From the NCBI RefSeq assembly GCF_963082655.1, contig NC_081555.1, positions 14,787,262-14,851,261 on the forward strand: DNA of 64,000 bases. The letters are read 5' to 3'. The stretch is from Stomoxys calcitrans (Eukaryota; Arthropoda; Insecta; Diptera; Muscidae). Shown here one piece after another: positions 1 to 11,934 of the stretch; positions within the stretch are counted from its first letter, which is position 1; every line of letters starts with the position of its first letter. The notes beneath the pieces are model-generated. The model saw only the letters and a program-made list of their open reading frames with translations. It ran no database searches and was not told the DNA's origin. Both the position numbers and the translations under genes were made by a program.

Positions 1-440
1 ATGGCATTGAAATGCACACTCTTGGTCGTTAACGAAAACAAAAATTAATGAAAACTGCAAACACGCAAAGCAAAAAACTTTCAATTTTAATAAAAATTTG
101 TTAACTTTATCTAGACTTGAGAAACCACATATTAATTGCATTTTATATATTTTTTCTCCTACGCTTTTAAGGCCATATGAAAAAAAAAAACGCAACATGA
201 TAAACAATTTCCGTGCTAAAGATTTAAAGAAAAACTAAAAACAAACAAGTAACAAATCCCACAAACAATTTTAAATTCATTAACACAATATACCACCATA
301 AATGAACACAAAGTGAAATCGTTGATAGCTTACAAGAAAAACAAAAACAAACAATAGTGCCAGTGGCTGTAACTATTGGCTAGCCCCCCCAACACCATAT
401 TGCTTGCATGTTTGGAAAATTCTACACAAACCTGTTCGCA
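1..440 (+). other. Upstream/5' untranslated region of the Gln-rich secreted protein gene
   Basis: AT-rich sequence with many A runs and no open frame of note. It leads directly into the signal-peptide exon, so it should hold the 5' UTR and perhaps the promoter, but I see no clear TATA box or TCAGTT initiator and cannot place a start site. A C run lies at 384-390, shortly before the first ATG at 408. Confidence 0.4.
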
Positions 441-854
441 ATGGCTCATAAGAAAATCTCCCTATTTATGGTCATAACTTTATGTTGTTTACCATCCGCC
501 ATAAAAGCGGTGCCCCTAAGTCCACAACAGCATTTGCAGCAACAACAAAAACCCCCGTTGCACTTGCAATCGCCACAATCCCACAATTATAAACAACAAT
601 TGCAATATCAAATGCAACAAAAGGATAAATACGAATACCAACAGCATATGCAACAACAACAGCAATACTATCAACAACACTATCAACAGAAGTCAATTCC
701 ACAGCAGCAACAACAGCATCACCCGGATTTTGTTAGACCAACACAATATGCTGTTCATCAGCAGCAACAATACCATCTAACCCAACCACCTCCCACTTCA
801 GTGGATTTAGTGGCCGATCAACAACATTCCTATTTTGCAGTACGTCCCACACAG
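441..854 (+). CDS. First coding exon of a secreted glutamine-rich protein (partial, spliced)
   Basis: I do not recognise the family. The exon encodes about 138 residues. Residues 1-23 form a clear signal peptide: a Lys pair, a hydrophobic core (LFMVITLCCLP), and a likely cut after AIKA before VPLSPQ. The rest is low-complexity Gln-rich sequence (Gln with Tyr, His and Pro), ending in AVRPTQ. The exon stops at a strong donor: CAG then GTAAGT at 855-860, leaving phase 0. Downstream reading quickly loses this composition and stops at 971, as expected of intron. An in-frame ATG at 408 exists, but the ATG at 441 has the better context (G at -3 and +4) and puts the signal peptide at the N terminus, so I chose it. 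The protein is probably exported. Function unknown; Gln-rich secreted proteins in flies include cuticle, chorion and matrix proteins, but nothing here decides. No neighbour helps, since the next exon is distant. Confidence 0.65.
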
Positions 855-2270
855 GTAAGTGACAAAATTGATGGCTTTCTTTACCACTTATCATGGATTG
901 CAGCTTCTCCAATTGAAGTGGTTTTCATTTGGGTGTGGAGAAGTTTTCCGTTCTATTGCTTTTTTCGGTGAGTCTATAGAAGACAAAAAATAAGGTTACT
1001 TGCAGGAGATAGGAGATAAATAGTAATAAAAGAATCAATTCTCATACTAAATCCTTTCCCTCTCCTCTCCCATATCGAAGCCTGAAGTGCCTACCTTACC
1101 TATAAACAAAAATTCATTTGTCTTTTACCTTTCTACTCAATTCGAAAACTCCTATTACATGAATGAATATCCAAGAGCTCTCTTTATCTACTCTTTCTCT
1201 CTCTCTCTATCTTTTTTTCACCTCTCCTCTCTGCTTGTGCATAGCATTTTGTACACTCATGCTAATTGAAAAATTGTGGTTAAGCACACACAAACACACA
1301 CACTCACCCACACTCTGTTGTCACACGCAAAACGAGAGTAACAACAAACCTTGAGTGCGGTTGAATGCTCTCGCATCGTAACAACTGTCAGCTGCTTGCC
1401 AAAAATGAAAATGACAACAAACAAGCACTTGCACAATTAAGCCACCCCGCGTGCAGTCATCTGTGCACCAAATGTTCAAACATCACCTCAAGATATAACC
1501 CATTGATGAATGCCAATCACAATTCTGATAAGACCCAAAAAAAGAGAATGCTGCAAGGACTCTTTTTTTTCTAGTTATTTTTTAACCTCAAACAATGGGA
1601 AAGGGTTTGATAGCATTGACATTCCGTTTGTAACACCTTGAAGTATTGGTGTAAAACGCCGTAAAGTTTTTTGCTAACGCGTATGTATTGTATATAACTA
1701 ATGACGACTTGACCGCCGTTGGGCATAGTGGTCTAACAGGCAAAAAATATAAAATAGTTCCACAAATTTTGCTTAGTTGATTTTGGGCAGTACAAAATAT
1801 TCTAGACATTTGTAGAGAAGGACACAGGTTTTCAGTTAGAAGTTGATGTTGACCCGTTTAAATAATACAGGGTGAGATACAAATGCAAATTTGCCCACAC
1901 GAACATCCCGTTAAGAAACAGCGGCAAACAAGGTGAGATACAGAGAGACCCAATTAACATTTTTATCACAAAATATGTAAATTTTTGCTTTGTTTTTTTT
2001 TTGGTTTTAAATTTTCAAGATTTTTTACAACACCTATTGTTAGGTAAAACAAGAAATGTATAGCATCTTAAAATCAGTACTTTTATTTCAGATTTAATTG
2101 TGTGTGTATGGCATGTGTCTGTGGTTGTAGCCTTTTGGTTAACCCAAATCATTCTTTTCACCACAAAGAATGTTGGTGCAAGTTCATGGCAAAGTGTATT
2201 AACTCGAATTCTAAACGAGAATAAAGGGGCAGACTCAAAGATAGAAAAATAATTCAAAAGATAGTTTGAA
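855..2270 (+). other. Intron start; no gene seen, CT-rich and CA-rich tracts
   Basis: This follows the donor at 855. A pyrimidine tract with runs of CTCTCT lies at about 1180-1215 and a CA-rich tract at about 1286-1325. Short frames here have no recognisable domain. I read it as intronic DNA of the Gln-rich protein gene; the acceptor is not identified with certainty. Confidence 0.4.
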
Positions 2271-2274
2271 AGAA

Positions 2275-2735
2275 AGGTTGACGATTAGACAGACTGACTG
2301 AGAGACAAATAGACAGATAGACTAATTTTAGACAGACAGACCTACAGACTGACTTCAGACAGGCAGATACACAGATGGATAGACGGAGTGACAGACAGAG
2401 AGCCAGATATACATACATTATACAGACATACAAATGTACGGACAGACAGAGTGACAGATATACAGAGAGACCAACCGACCGACAGACAGACATACAGCCC
2501 AACAGACAGTTAAACAGACGGCTAGGTAGACACACGACCGACAGACAGACATACAGGCCAACAGACAGTTAAACAGACGGATAGGTAGACACACGGACAG
2601 ACAGACCGCAAGATGGATGGAAAAACGGGTAGGCATACTGACAGACATATTGACGGACAGACAAGCAAACAGACAGATAAACAGACGGATGGACAGGTAG
2701 ACATGCGGATGGGCATACCGACAGACAAATAGAAA
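2275..2735 (+). repeat. Degenerate (GACA)n microsatellite
   Basis: About 460 bp of imperfect 4-bp units (GACA, with GACG, GATA, GACC variants). It abuts module-A repeats, which carry a short run of the same motif near their 3' end. The long frames on both strands are products of the repeat and not genes. Confidence 0.85.
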
Positions 2736-2739
2736 GAAA

Positions 2740-3960
2740 TCGAGAGATCGGTTTATATGGCAGCTATATCCAAATTTGGACCGAACGGAGCCAACTTACA
2801 GAAAGATGTCGAGGGGCCTAACATAACTCACTGTTCCAAATTTCGACGAAATCGGACAATTAATGCGCATTTTAGGGGCCCAAGACCATAATTCGATATA
2901 TCGGCCGCTATAGATCGGCAGCTATATTCAAATCTAGACCGATCTGAGTTTAATTGCGGAAAGATGTCGGGGGGCCTAACACAACTCACTGTTCCAAATT
3001 TCGACGAAATCGGACAATTAATGCGCCTTTTATGGGCCCAAAACCTTAAATTGAAAGATCGGTCTATATGGCAGCTACATCCAAATTTGGACCGAACGGA
3101 GCCAACTTGCAGAAAGATGTCGGGGGGCCTAACACAACTCACTGGCCCAAATTTCGGCAAAATTGGACAATAAATGCGCCTTTTAAGGGCCCAAGACCAT
3201 AAATCGATAGATTGGCCTATATGGCAGCTATATCCAAATCTGGACTGATCTGAGGCAAATTGCGGAAACATGTCGAGGGTCCTAACACAACTCACTGTTC
3301 CAAATTTCGGCAACATCAGACAATAAGTGCGCCTTTTATGGGCCAAAAACCTTAAATCGAGGGATAGGTCTATATGGCAGCTATATCCAAATCTGGACCG
3401 AACGGAGCCAAATTGCAGTGAGATGTCGAGGGGGCCCAACACAACTCATTGTCCCAAATTTCGACGAAATCGGACAATTAATGCGCCTTTTATGGGCCCA
3501 AGACCTTAAATCAAGAGATCGGTCTATATGGCAGCTATATACAAATCTGGACCGAACGGGTCCAAATTGAAGAAGGATGTCGAAGGGTCTAACACAACTC
3601 ACTGTTCCAAATTTCAACATAATCGGATAATAAATGTGGCTTTTATGGTCATAAGATCTTTAATCGGCGGATTGGTCTATATGGGGGCTATATCAAGATA
3701 TAGTCCGATATGGCCCATCTTCGATTTAAACCTGCTCATGGAGAAAACAAAAGGATCAGTGTAAAGTTTCAGCTCAATATCTCTATTTTTAAAGACTGTA
3801 GCGTGATTTCAACAGACAGGCGGACAGACATGACGACCAAAAATTTATTTACTTTGTAGGTTCGGAAATGGATATTTCGATGTGTTGTAAATGAAATGAC
3901 AAAATGAATGTACCCTCATCCTTTGGTGCTGGGTATAAAAAGGAATTCTATATCAGGAAT
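2740..3960 (+). repeat. Module-A tandem repeat element, plus orientation
   Basis: Roughly 150 bp units each contain the phrase TATATGGCAGCTATATCCAA followed by GACCGAACGGAGCC, an AACTCACTGTTCCAAATTTC segment and a TTTTATGGGCCCAAGACC segment. The array ends with a GACAGGCGGACAGACA run, a conserved tail and a GGGTATAAAAAGG terminus near 3950. That ending recurs in other module-A elements here (48480-48660, 50090-50550), so it looks like a real 3' end of a dispersed non-coding element. It has features of DINE-1/mini-me type dipteran elements (internal short repeats and a GTCY-type microsatellite), but I cannot confirm the family. Confidence 0.75.
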
Positions 3961-3994
3961 TCCGCGATACTTACACAACTTTAATTGTTTTCTA

Positions 3995-4455
3995 TAACAC
4001 CCCCCTTGATTGGTTCACGTCTGGCATTGTGTCTCCACGTAAGTGTTGGTGTCTATTAGCCGCCAAAGCCAGGCAATGAGTTACGAAATGCTCCAACGTC
4101 TCATCATCTTCCCTGCATGTATGAGTGAGCTCGTAGTCCTATGTGGTCCGCTATGAGACCGGAAGCTATACAGACTTCATTCTTACTTCCTTTCAGTAAA
4201 AGCCTCGTCCTCTCACAATCCGGATCTCCCCATAGGATTTTCGTCGTCCTGCCGACGGTTTCGCTATTCCACAGTGTCACATGCGCGATTGTAGCCCACG
4301 CCCTTAAATCGGACTCCGTCGACCCGAAAGACTTTGGGTCAACCAAGTTTATCGACTGCAGTTCTCCGACCTTCACTGCCAAATCGTTTGCCCTTTCATT
4401 CCCCCTTACTTCGTTATGGCCCGGCACCCCAAACGAAACGGGGGAAATTGACATA
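3995..4455 (-). pseudogene. Non-LTR retrotransposon ORF2 C-terminal relic (RNase H end and Cys/His tail)
   Basis: Read on the minus strand, the stretch encodes the last RNase H motif (VPGHNEVRGNERAND, the His and the final acidic residue of the fold) and the region after it (RTTKIL, ERTRLLLKGSK). After a frame change comes the tail DDETLEHF with H and C spaced as in the CCHC-like end of jockey/I/R1-type ORF2 proteins. Only about 150 of some 1000 residues remain, so this is a dead fragment. Related pieces lie at 14.7-16.0 kb on the other strand. Confidence 0.75.
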
Positions 4456-4744
4456 TTTACCGACCATGGCAATATGGGACTCAAATGAAAGATACTTGCG
4501 AGTAGAATACGAATCTGATATTCAAATGTGGGACCAAGTGTTCGGGGAACCACCCCTCTAAAAAAACCCTCCCAAGAGGACAAATTTACTACCATAGCAA
4601 TATGGGGCTAAAATAAAAGATCTTTGGGAGTAAAGCAAGAATTTGATATCTATATTCGAGAAAAAGAGTCTATGAGGCCACATATAGGACGTATTAGCTG
4701 AATATTCCAAAATGGGGCTGTAGTCAGAGGTATTTTAGAGTAGA
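4455..4744 (+). repeat. Module-B tandem repeat (left part)
   Basis: Diverged units of about 125 bp built from CATATTTACCGACCATGG, CAATATGGGACTCAAATGAA, an AGAGTAGAATACGAATCTGAT segment and a C-rich stretch (ACCCCTCTAAAAAAACCC type). The array is interrupted at 4757 by a SINE and resumes after it. Confidence 0.65.
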
Positions 4745-4756
4745 ACACGAATCTGA

Positions 4757-5073
4757 GGCCACCGTTGCGCAGAGGTTAGCATGTCCGTCTATGACGCTGA
4801 ACGCCTGGGTTCGAATCCTGGCGAGACCATCAGAAAAATTTTTTCAGTGGTGGTTTTCTTCTCCTAATGCTGGCAACATTTGTGAGGTTCTATGCCATGT
4901 AAATAAAACTTCTCTCTAAAGAGGTGTCGCACTGCGCCACGCCGTTCGGACTCGGCTACAAAAAGGAGGCCCCTTATCATTGAGATTAAACTTGAATAGG
5001 ACTGCACTCATTGATATGTGAGAATTTAGCCCCTGGTCCTTAGTGAAATGCTCATGGGCAACATTTGCATTTT
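4757..5073 (+). mobile_element. tRNA-derived SINE, full length, with 12 bp target duplication
   Basis: The head reads GGCCACCGTTGCGCAGAGG (A-box-like) and GGTTCGAATCC (perfect Pol III B box, 4809-4819), followed by a ~240 bp body shared by five other copies in this window. It ends in GGGCAACATTTGCATTT. The 12 bp ACACGAATCTGA occurs immediately before (4745-4756) and after (5074-5085), which is a target-site duplication from LINE-driven insertion into module B. The element is non-coding and would be transcribed by RNA polymerase III. The tRNA-like part does not form a credible functional tRNA and always carries the same tail. Confidence 0.85.
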
Positions 5074-5085
5074 ACACGAATCTGA

Positions 5086-5960
5086 TATATAATTTTAAGG
5101 CCAAGTCACTGAACTGCCACCCCATCCCCCAAAACTGGTCATGTTTTCCGACTATGGAAATATGGGACACGAATGAAAGATATTTGGGACTAGGCCACGA
5201 ATCTGAAATCGAAATCCCCAAATAGGACGTATTTGCGCACCAAGACAATTTGGGTCTCGAAGACAGTGGAGCTCGATGTTGATAGTTTTTAGGGTCCATA
5301 CCCTAAACCTGACATATTTGCTGATTTTTGCTTTAAGGGGTTTTAATGAAAGGTATTTGAGATTAGAAAACGAATTTTGTATCGAATTTTAAGGCCAATG
5401 GCAATATGGGGTTTAAATAAATGATATTTGAAAGTAGAGAATGATGCTGATATATTTTCAGGGTTAAGTGTTTGGGGAACTATCCCAATCCCCGAAACTC
5501 CCCTAAATCGGGCATTTTTACCAACCATGTCAATGTGGGACTCAAATGGAAGGTATTGGAGAGTAGAGCATGAGCTTGATACCCACTTTGGGACCAATTT
5601 TTCGGGGGTCTGCCCCTTCCCCCAAACACCCCCCAAAGAGTACAAATATACCGACCAGGGCAATGTGTGGCTCAAATAAATGGTATTTGAGATAAGATAA
5701 TGAATTTGATAACCAATTTAGGGCACAAGTGTTTGGGGGATGCCTCATCCCATAGATTCCCCTTAAACCAAACTCAATATGGGGTTTAAATAAATGGTAT
5801 TTGAGAGAAGAGCATGATGCTGATATTTTTTTCAGGGTATGGGGGACCATCTTACCCCCGAAAACACTGCCTAAATCGGGCATCAAGAGAATATCGGGCT
5901 CAAATAAAGTCTTTTAAGAATGGAACGAATTCATAGACCAATTGAGATCATATGCTGAAT
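5086..5960 (+). repeat. Module-B tandem repeat (right part)
   Basis: About seven diverged units of ~125 bp, each with the ATGGCAATATGGGACTCAAA segment, GGTATTTGGGAGTAGAG, GAATCTGATA and a C-rich segment such as CCCCAAACACCCCCC. The long frames here are repeat artefacts. No terminal structure was found. Confidence 0.65.
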
Positions 5961-7480
5961 CCCATATGATCTCTATTGGTCTATGAATTATAAAGGCATT
6001 TATATTGTTATACTTTTAGTCAAGCGATATACATTTACTATTTTCGTAGCATGGTTTTCACTAAAAGCTCATTAATTGTCGAAAATAAATATTCAAGGGA
6101 TACATTTGTTCCATATAAAGTAAAAGAAGCCGCAGCAGAGTGGGCCCTGTCCAGCTAGTAACTATGTATAACCTTAAGGTTAGATGTTTCTACATTAGAA
6201 CTACATTAGAAGGTCGGACAGACACAGAGACTATTACAACATGAACAAAATAATTGATCTTAACTTGACTTCTGATTAGAAAACCTTCTAATTAAGCCTT
6301 CTTTATGCCACATATAAAGTTGTTTATGTGTGCAGTTTCAAACTCAAAATATGCTCCCTTTATTCATGTTTCTTCAGCCCTAAAAGCCCTAAGCCCTAAA
6401 ACCATATCCATTATCTGCTTATATCTTTTCCATAGATGTGAAATATTTTATCCCCCTTTAAAGAATTCCCTATATGGAATAATCTTATGTTCATTTTTTA
6501 CTGGTTTAACACCAAAAGATTTATGATATCACAAGAGCAGCTTCCTTCCCATCATACAGCCAAAGCAGAATACCCCTTGCTTGGCGCATAAAGTAAAGAC
6601 TTTTGTGCTCAAGACTTTGCTATCGTGCATGGAAGAGATGCTTCGCCTTTTGTGCCGGCATGAACAGCATGAAAATAGGCTTTGTCATAATTTGTGACAA
6701 CATCACCAAGTGGCAGCCTTCCAGCTTCCCAAGCTTCCCAAGCAGCCAAAACACATAAAGCATAGCTTACGCCAGTAACCATTAAGAAATATGATGGAAA
6801 ATTTGTTAAACGATGAAATGATGTCACATCATAAAGCATTTTTCATTTCTTCGCCCCCCTTCCCCTGCAGTAGATTTTAAGCAATTTTCCCAAGAAAACA
6901 TATACCACTCAAAGTGTTTTCTTTTCGGTGTTTTGCCATTTTTCACTTCTCTTTTAACTACAGGGGCAATGAATTCTGTCAAGAATTTAATTAATATGAT
7001 AATTAAGGCAAATAAAATCACAAAATAGAACATAAATCCTTGGCGTTTGTGTGTTTCTAACCGCAAATTTTTGGTAACATAGCCTTAGCAGTGGTATCAT
7101 TATTTCCATCATCATCATGATGATGGTCTATTTTAAACAAACATTTGAGAGGCCTTAGAAATGAATATGAAAATGAAAAACCAAGCTAATTAAATGCATG
7201 TCTGGTTAATGTCCTTGTAAGCATTTTCATTTTCTTCTTTTGACTCGAGCTGGCAGGCCGCATCAAAATTGGGTTAGGTCAAGTTTAATTTATTTATGTG
7301 GCGTCTGTACAGCCAAAAGATAGAAACCAAAATTTGACACATTAATGTTAGAAAATTGTAATTAAATTTGAAGAAATAAAAAACTTGAGTTTTAAATTGG
7401 GTTTAAATCGAAGAATTTCATAGATGAGATGTATACAAATTTTTTGGGAAAAAAGGAATTTAAGAGTTTTTTCTTAACAA
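5961..7480. other. Apparently single-copy AT-rich DNA, no gene seen
   Basis: I found no domain-bearing frame on either strand. A small perfect palindrome of ATC/GAT triplets (CATCATCATGATGATG) sits near 7108-7125. This could be intronic or intergenic. Confidence 0.4.
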
Positions 7481-7589
7481 GGCACTGTGGAAAATGGCAA
7501 GGCAAATTGGATAACTTAAGCACCCAAATTCGGTACGGACATTAAGTGGTATAATAAATGTAAGTCACTGTTGAATTTTGTATTTCAAA

Positions 7590-9300
7590 TTTAGACAAAA
7601 TCGTCTAATAAATAAAGCTTTTATGAGCTTCAGACCCTTAACCGGCATATCGGTCTATATGACAGCTATATCTAAATACAGTCCGATCTGAACCATATTT
7701 GAGTCGGATGTTGGGAAGGGTAAAACTGTTTTCAAATTTCAGCGAAATCGGGCAAAAAATAAAGCTTTTAAGGCCTTCAGACCCTTTATCGGGAGATCGG
7801 CCTATATGGCAGCTATATCTAAATATAGTCGGATCTGAACTATATTTATGACAGATGTCGGGAGGCTTAAAATAACCCACTGTTGCTAATTTCAGCGAAA
7901 TCGGTTAAAAAATAAAGCTTTTATGGGCTTCAGATCCCTTATCGGGAGATCGGTCAATATGACAGCTATATCTAAATATATTCCAATCTAAACCATATTT
8001 GAGTCCGATATTGGGAGGCCTAAAACTACTCACTGTTTAAAATTTCAGCGAAATCTGGTAAAAAATAAAGCTTTTAAGGCCTTCAGACCTTTTATCGAGA
8101 GATCGGTCTATATGGCAGCTATATCTAAATATAGTCCGATTTGAACCATATTTAAGTAAGATTTCGGGAGGCTTAAAATAATCCACTGTTTTAAATTTCA
8201 ACGAAATCGGGTTATAAATAAAGCTTTTAAGGCCTTCAGACCTTTTATCGAGAGATCGGTCTATATGGCAGCTATATCTAAATATAGTCCGATTTGAACC
8301 ATATTTAGGTCAGATTTCGGGAGGCTTAAAATAATTCACTGTTTTAAATTTCAACGAAATCGGGCCATAAATAAAGCTTTTATGGGCTTCAGACCCCTTA
8401 TCGGGAAATCGGCCTATATGGCAGCTATATGTAAATATGGATCGATCTAATCCATATTTATGTCAGATATCGGGAGGCTTAAAATAACCCACTGTTGCAA
8501 ATTTTAGCGAAATCTGGTAATAAATAAAGCTTTTATGGGCTTTAGACCCTTTATCGGGAGATCGGTCAATATGACAGCTATATCTAAATATAGTCCGATT
8601 TGATCCATATGTTGGTCAAATGTCGGGAGGCTTAAAATAACCCACTGTTGCAAATTTCAGCGAAATCGGGTAATAAATAAAGCTTTTATGGTCTTCAGAC
8701 CCTTTATCGGGAGATCGGTCTATATGGCAGCTATATCTAAATATACTCCAATCTGAACCATATTTGGGTCCGATGTTGGGAGGCCTAAAACGACTCACTG
8801 TTTCAAATTTCAGCGAAATCGGGTAATAAATAAAGCTTTTATGGTCTTCAGACCCTTTATCGGGAGATCGGCCTATATGGCAGCTATATCTAAATATGGA
8901 CCGATCTAATCCATATTTATATCAGATATCGGAAGGCTTAAAGTAACCCACTGTTATAAATTTCAGCGAAATCGGGTAATAAATAAAGCTTTTATCGGTC
9001 TATATAGCAGCTATATCCAAATATGGTCCGATTTGACCCGTTCAAGAACTTAACCGGCGTGCATCAAATTTCATTTTTTCCAATTGAAATAGGCTTCGTC
9101 TCTAGACCGCAAAACATGCATGTACCAAATTTGAAGACGATTTACATCCAAATTGTGTCCTGGGCATTGTACACAAATCAACATGGACAAACGGACAGAC
9201 ATACCTAAATCGAATCAGAATGTTATTCTGAGTCAATCGGTATACTTATCAATGGGTCCATCTCTCTTCCTTCTGGGTGTTCCACTAAGTTATAACGGTC
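7590..9300 (+). repeat. Module-A tandem repeat element, ~10 units at ~153 bp
   Basis: This is a regular array. The phrase GAGATCGGCCTATATGGCAG recurs close to every 153 bp (for example near 7793, 7946, 8099, 8252, 8405). Units contain AATAAAGCTTTTATGGGCTT and TCGGGAGGCTTAAAATAACC. It ends with GACAAACGGACAGACA (about 9183) and a tail through TTCTGGGTGTTCCACTAAG (about 9295). The variant differs from the 2.7-3.9 kb array, so it is a separate subfamily. Confidence 0.75.
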
Positions 9301-9489
9301 CACTTTTGGTTTTAGATGGCGGTGATCCCCTATACTTCGATTTGATTTTGTATGCCAGATTCGTAATCTACTCCCGAATAGCTTTCATTGAAGACCCATA
9401 TTGACATGAACGTCCAATATGTCTGTTTGAGGGAATTCTGGGGTTGGGGCGGCCCGATTACTTACACACAAATTTTAATACCATATTCG

Positions 9490-10215
9490 TATTCTACTCT
9501 CCAAAACCTATCGGGCTATAGACCGATTCACACCAATTTCAGGCAAATCGGATAATAATTGCAACCTCTACAGGCTCAAGAAGTCAAGATCTCAGATCGG
9601 TTTATATGACATCTGTATTAGGTTATGAACCGCTTTGAACCATACTTGGCACAGTTGTTGGATATCATGACAAAACACGTCGTGCGAAATTTCATTCCAA
9701 TCGGATAATAATTGCGCACTCTAGAGGCTCAAGAAGTCAAGACCCAAGATCGGTTTATATGGAAGCTATATCAGGTTATGAACCGCTTTGAACCATACTT
9801 GGCACAGTTGTTGGACATTACAACAAAACACGTCGTGCAAAATTTCATTCCAATCGGACAAGAATTGCACACTTTAGAGGCTCAAGAAGTCAAGAAGTCA
9901 AGACCCAAGATCGGTTTATATGGCAGCTATATCAAAACATGGACCGATTTGAACCATACTTGGCACAGTTGTTGGATATCATAACAAAACACGTCGTGCC
10001 AAAATTCATTCAAATCGGATAAGAATTACGCCCTCTAGAGGCTCAAGAAGTCAAGACCCAAGATCGGTTTATATGGAAGCTATATCAAAACATGGACCGA
10101 TATAGCCCATTGACAATACGAACCGACCTACACTAATAAGAAGTATTTGTGCTAAATTTCAAGCGGCTAGCTTTACTCCTTCGGAAGTTAGCGTGCTTTC
10201 GACAGACAGACGGAC
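9490..10215 (+). repeat. Module-A element, plus orientation, interrupted by a SINE
   Basis: Units carry GATCGGTTTATATGGAAGCT, GAACCATACTTGGCACAG, AACAAAACACGTCGTG and CTCTAGAGGCTCAAGAAG. The array reaches its GACAGACAGACGGAC microsatellite at about 10200 and there meets SINE sequence. Confidence 0.7.
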
Positions 10216-10500
10216 GGCCTATGACGCTGAACGTCTGGGTTCGAATCCTGGCGAGACCATCAGAAAAATTTTCAGCGGTGGCTTTCCCCTCCTAATGCTG
10301 GCAACATTTGTGTGGTACTATACCATGTAAAACTTCTCTCCAAAGAGGTGTCGTACTCCGGCACTCCGTTCGGACTCGGCTAAAAAAAGGAGGCCCCTTA
10401 TCATTGAGCTTAAACTTGAATCGGACTGCACTCATTGATAGGTGAAAAGTTTGCCCCTGTTCCTTAGTCGAATGTTCATGGACAAAATTTGCAATTTACA
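10216..10500 (+). mobile_element. tRNA-derived SINE, 5'-truncated
   Basis: It starts at GGCCTATGACGCTGAAC, so the A-box region is missing. It retains the B box GGTTCGAATCC and the complete body to GGACAAAATTTGCAATTTAC. It sits inside module A at its GACG microsatellite. I could not identify target duplications. Confidence 0.75.
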
Positions 10501-11810
10501 ATATCAGGTTATGAACCAATGTGGATCATAACGCCTCATACACAATTTCTGTCAAATGGGAAGATAATTGCGCCCTCTAGAGGCTCAAGGAGTCAACATC
10601 CGAGATCGTTTATATGGCAGCTATACTAAAACATAAACCGATTTGGCCCATTCAAAATCCCAACCGACCTACACTAATGAGAAGTATATGAGCAAAATTT
10701 CAAACACCTAGCTTTACACTTTCGAAAGTTAGGGTTCATTTGAAAGACAGACGGTCGGACTTAGAACGTCAAGACGTTCATTTTTTGATATATCTGCCAT
10801 ATAAACCGATCTTGGATCTTGACTTCTTGAGTCCTTCTTCAGAGGGCGCAATTCTTAACCAATTTTGCTGAAATTTTGCATGAGGTGTCTTGTCATGACT
10901 TTCAACGACTATGTCTAGTATGGTGAATCGGTTCATAACCTGATATAGCTGCCGATATGGGATCGTGACTTCTTGAGCTCCTAGATGGCGCAATTATTTG
11001 GCTGATTTGGTTGAAATTTTGCGTACAATACAATTGTGTTGTCTTGCAACAACTAACCTGATATATTGGGTTGCCCAAAAAGTAATTACGGATTTTTCAC
11101 ATAGTCGGCGTTGACAAATTTGTTCACAGCTTGTGACTCTGTAATTGCATTCTTTCTTCTGTCAATTATCAGCTGTGACTTTTAGTTTGCTTTAGAAAAA
11201 AAGTGCAAAAAAAGTATATTTGATTAAAGTTCATTCTAAGTTTTATTAAAAATGCATTTACTTTTTCTTTTAAAAAAATCCGCAATTACTTTTTGGGCAA
11301 ACCAATATTTGCCCTATTTGGTTGAAATTTTGCGTACAATATTTTGTATTGTCTTGCAACAACTAACCTGATATAGCTACCATACAAACCGATCTCCTGA
11401 GTATACGTCTTTAGCCTCTAGAGGGCGGTATGATATTCTTACCCGATTTGGCTGAAATTTTGTACAACTGCTACTCCCATGACCTTCAAACATGGTCTAA
11501 TTCGGTCTATAGCCTGATGCAGCGCTCATATAAACTGATCACCCCTTCGTACTTCTTAAGCCCCTAAAGGGCGCAATTCCTATCCGATTTGGTTGAAATT
11601 TTACACAATGGCTTCTTCTAAAGTCTCCAGCATTCCATTCAGTTATGGTCTCAATTAGACCATAACATGATATAGCTCCAATAGCAAAACAATTCCTATC
11701 CACTTTCCTTTGCCTTAAAAGCGAAACCGGGCAAAGAACTCAACAAATGCGATTTAATGTGGAGGGTATATAAGATTCGGCCTGGCCGAACTTAGCTTTT
11801 ACTTGTTTTC
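10500..11810. repeat. Two module-A pieces in opposite orientation (plus then minus)
   Basis: Plus-oriented units run to ~10765 (GACAGACGGTCGGAC). Minus-oriented units then run to the outer end at 11762-11808, which in reverse complement reads ACAAGTAAAAGC, AAGTTCGGCC, GAATCTTATATACCCTCCAC. That end is shared with elements at 42.1, 46.5 and 48.9 kb and marks the true 5' terminus of the family. A mariner MITE interrupts at 11066-11305. Confidence 0.65.
11066..11305. mobile_element. Mariner-derived MITE, 240 bp
   Basis: Terminal inverted repeats TTGGGTTGCCCAAAAAGTAA and its reverse (TTACTTTTTGGGCAAACCAA) are flanked by TA on both sides (11064-11065 and 11306-11307), the Tc1/mariner target. The internal sequence matches the terminal parts of the mariner relics at 17.7-18.6 and 44.6-45.5 kb, so it is an internal-deletion derivative without transposase. 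Confidence 0.85.
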
Positions 11811-11934
11811 TTTAGGGATTATTGCATGTATACTTTGTCCAGTTTTGTCTCCCGAGCAAAATTTCTTAAAAGTTTTGTTTTTACTGAAAATATTTTAGAA
11901 ATTTTGTGTTTATAGAAAAAAAATTTTTGTTGTT

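Noticed and set aside
4757..5073. A functional tRNA gene at the GGTTCGAATCC box
   Set aside because: The same head-body combination occurs at six loci with target duplications, and no proper acceptor stem or anticodon arm is visible. It is a SINE.
7590..9020. Regularly spaced repeats that could suggest a CRISPR array
   Set aside because: Units are ~153 bp, diverged throughout and without unique spacers, and the DNA is eukaryotic. No cas genes are present.
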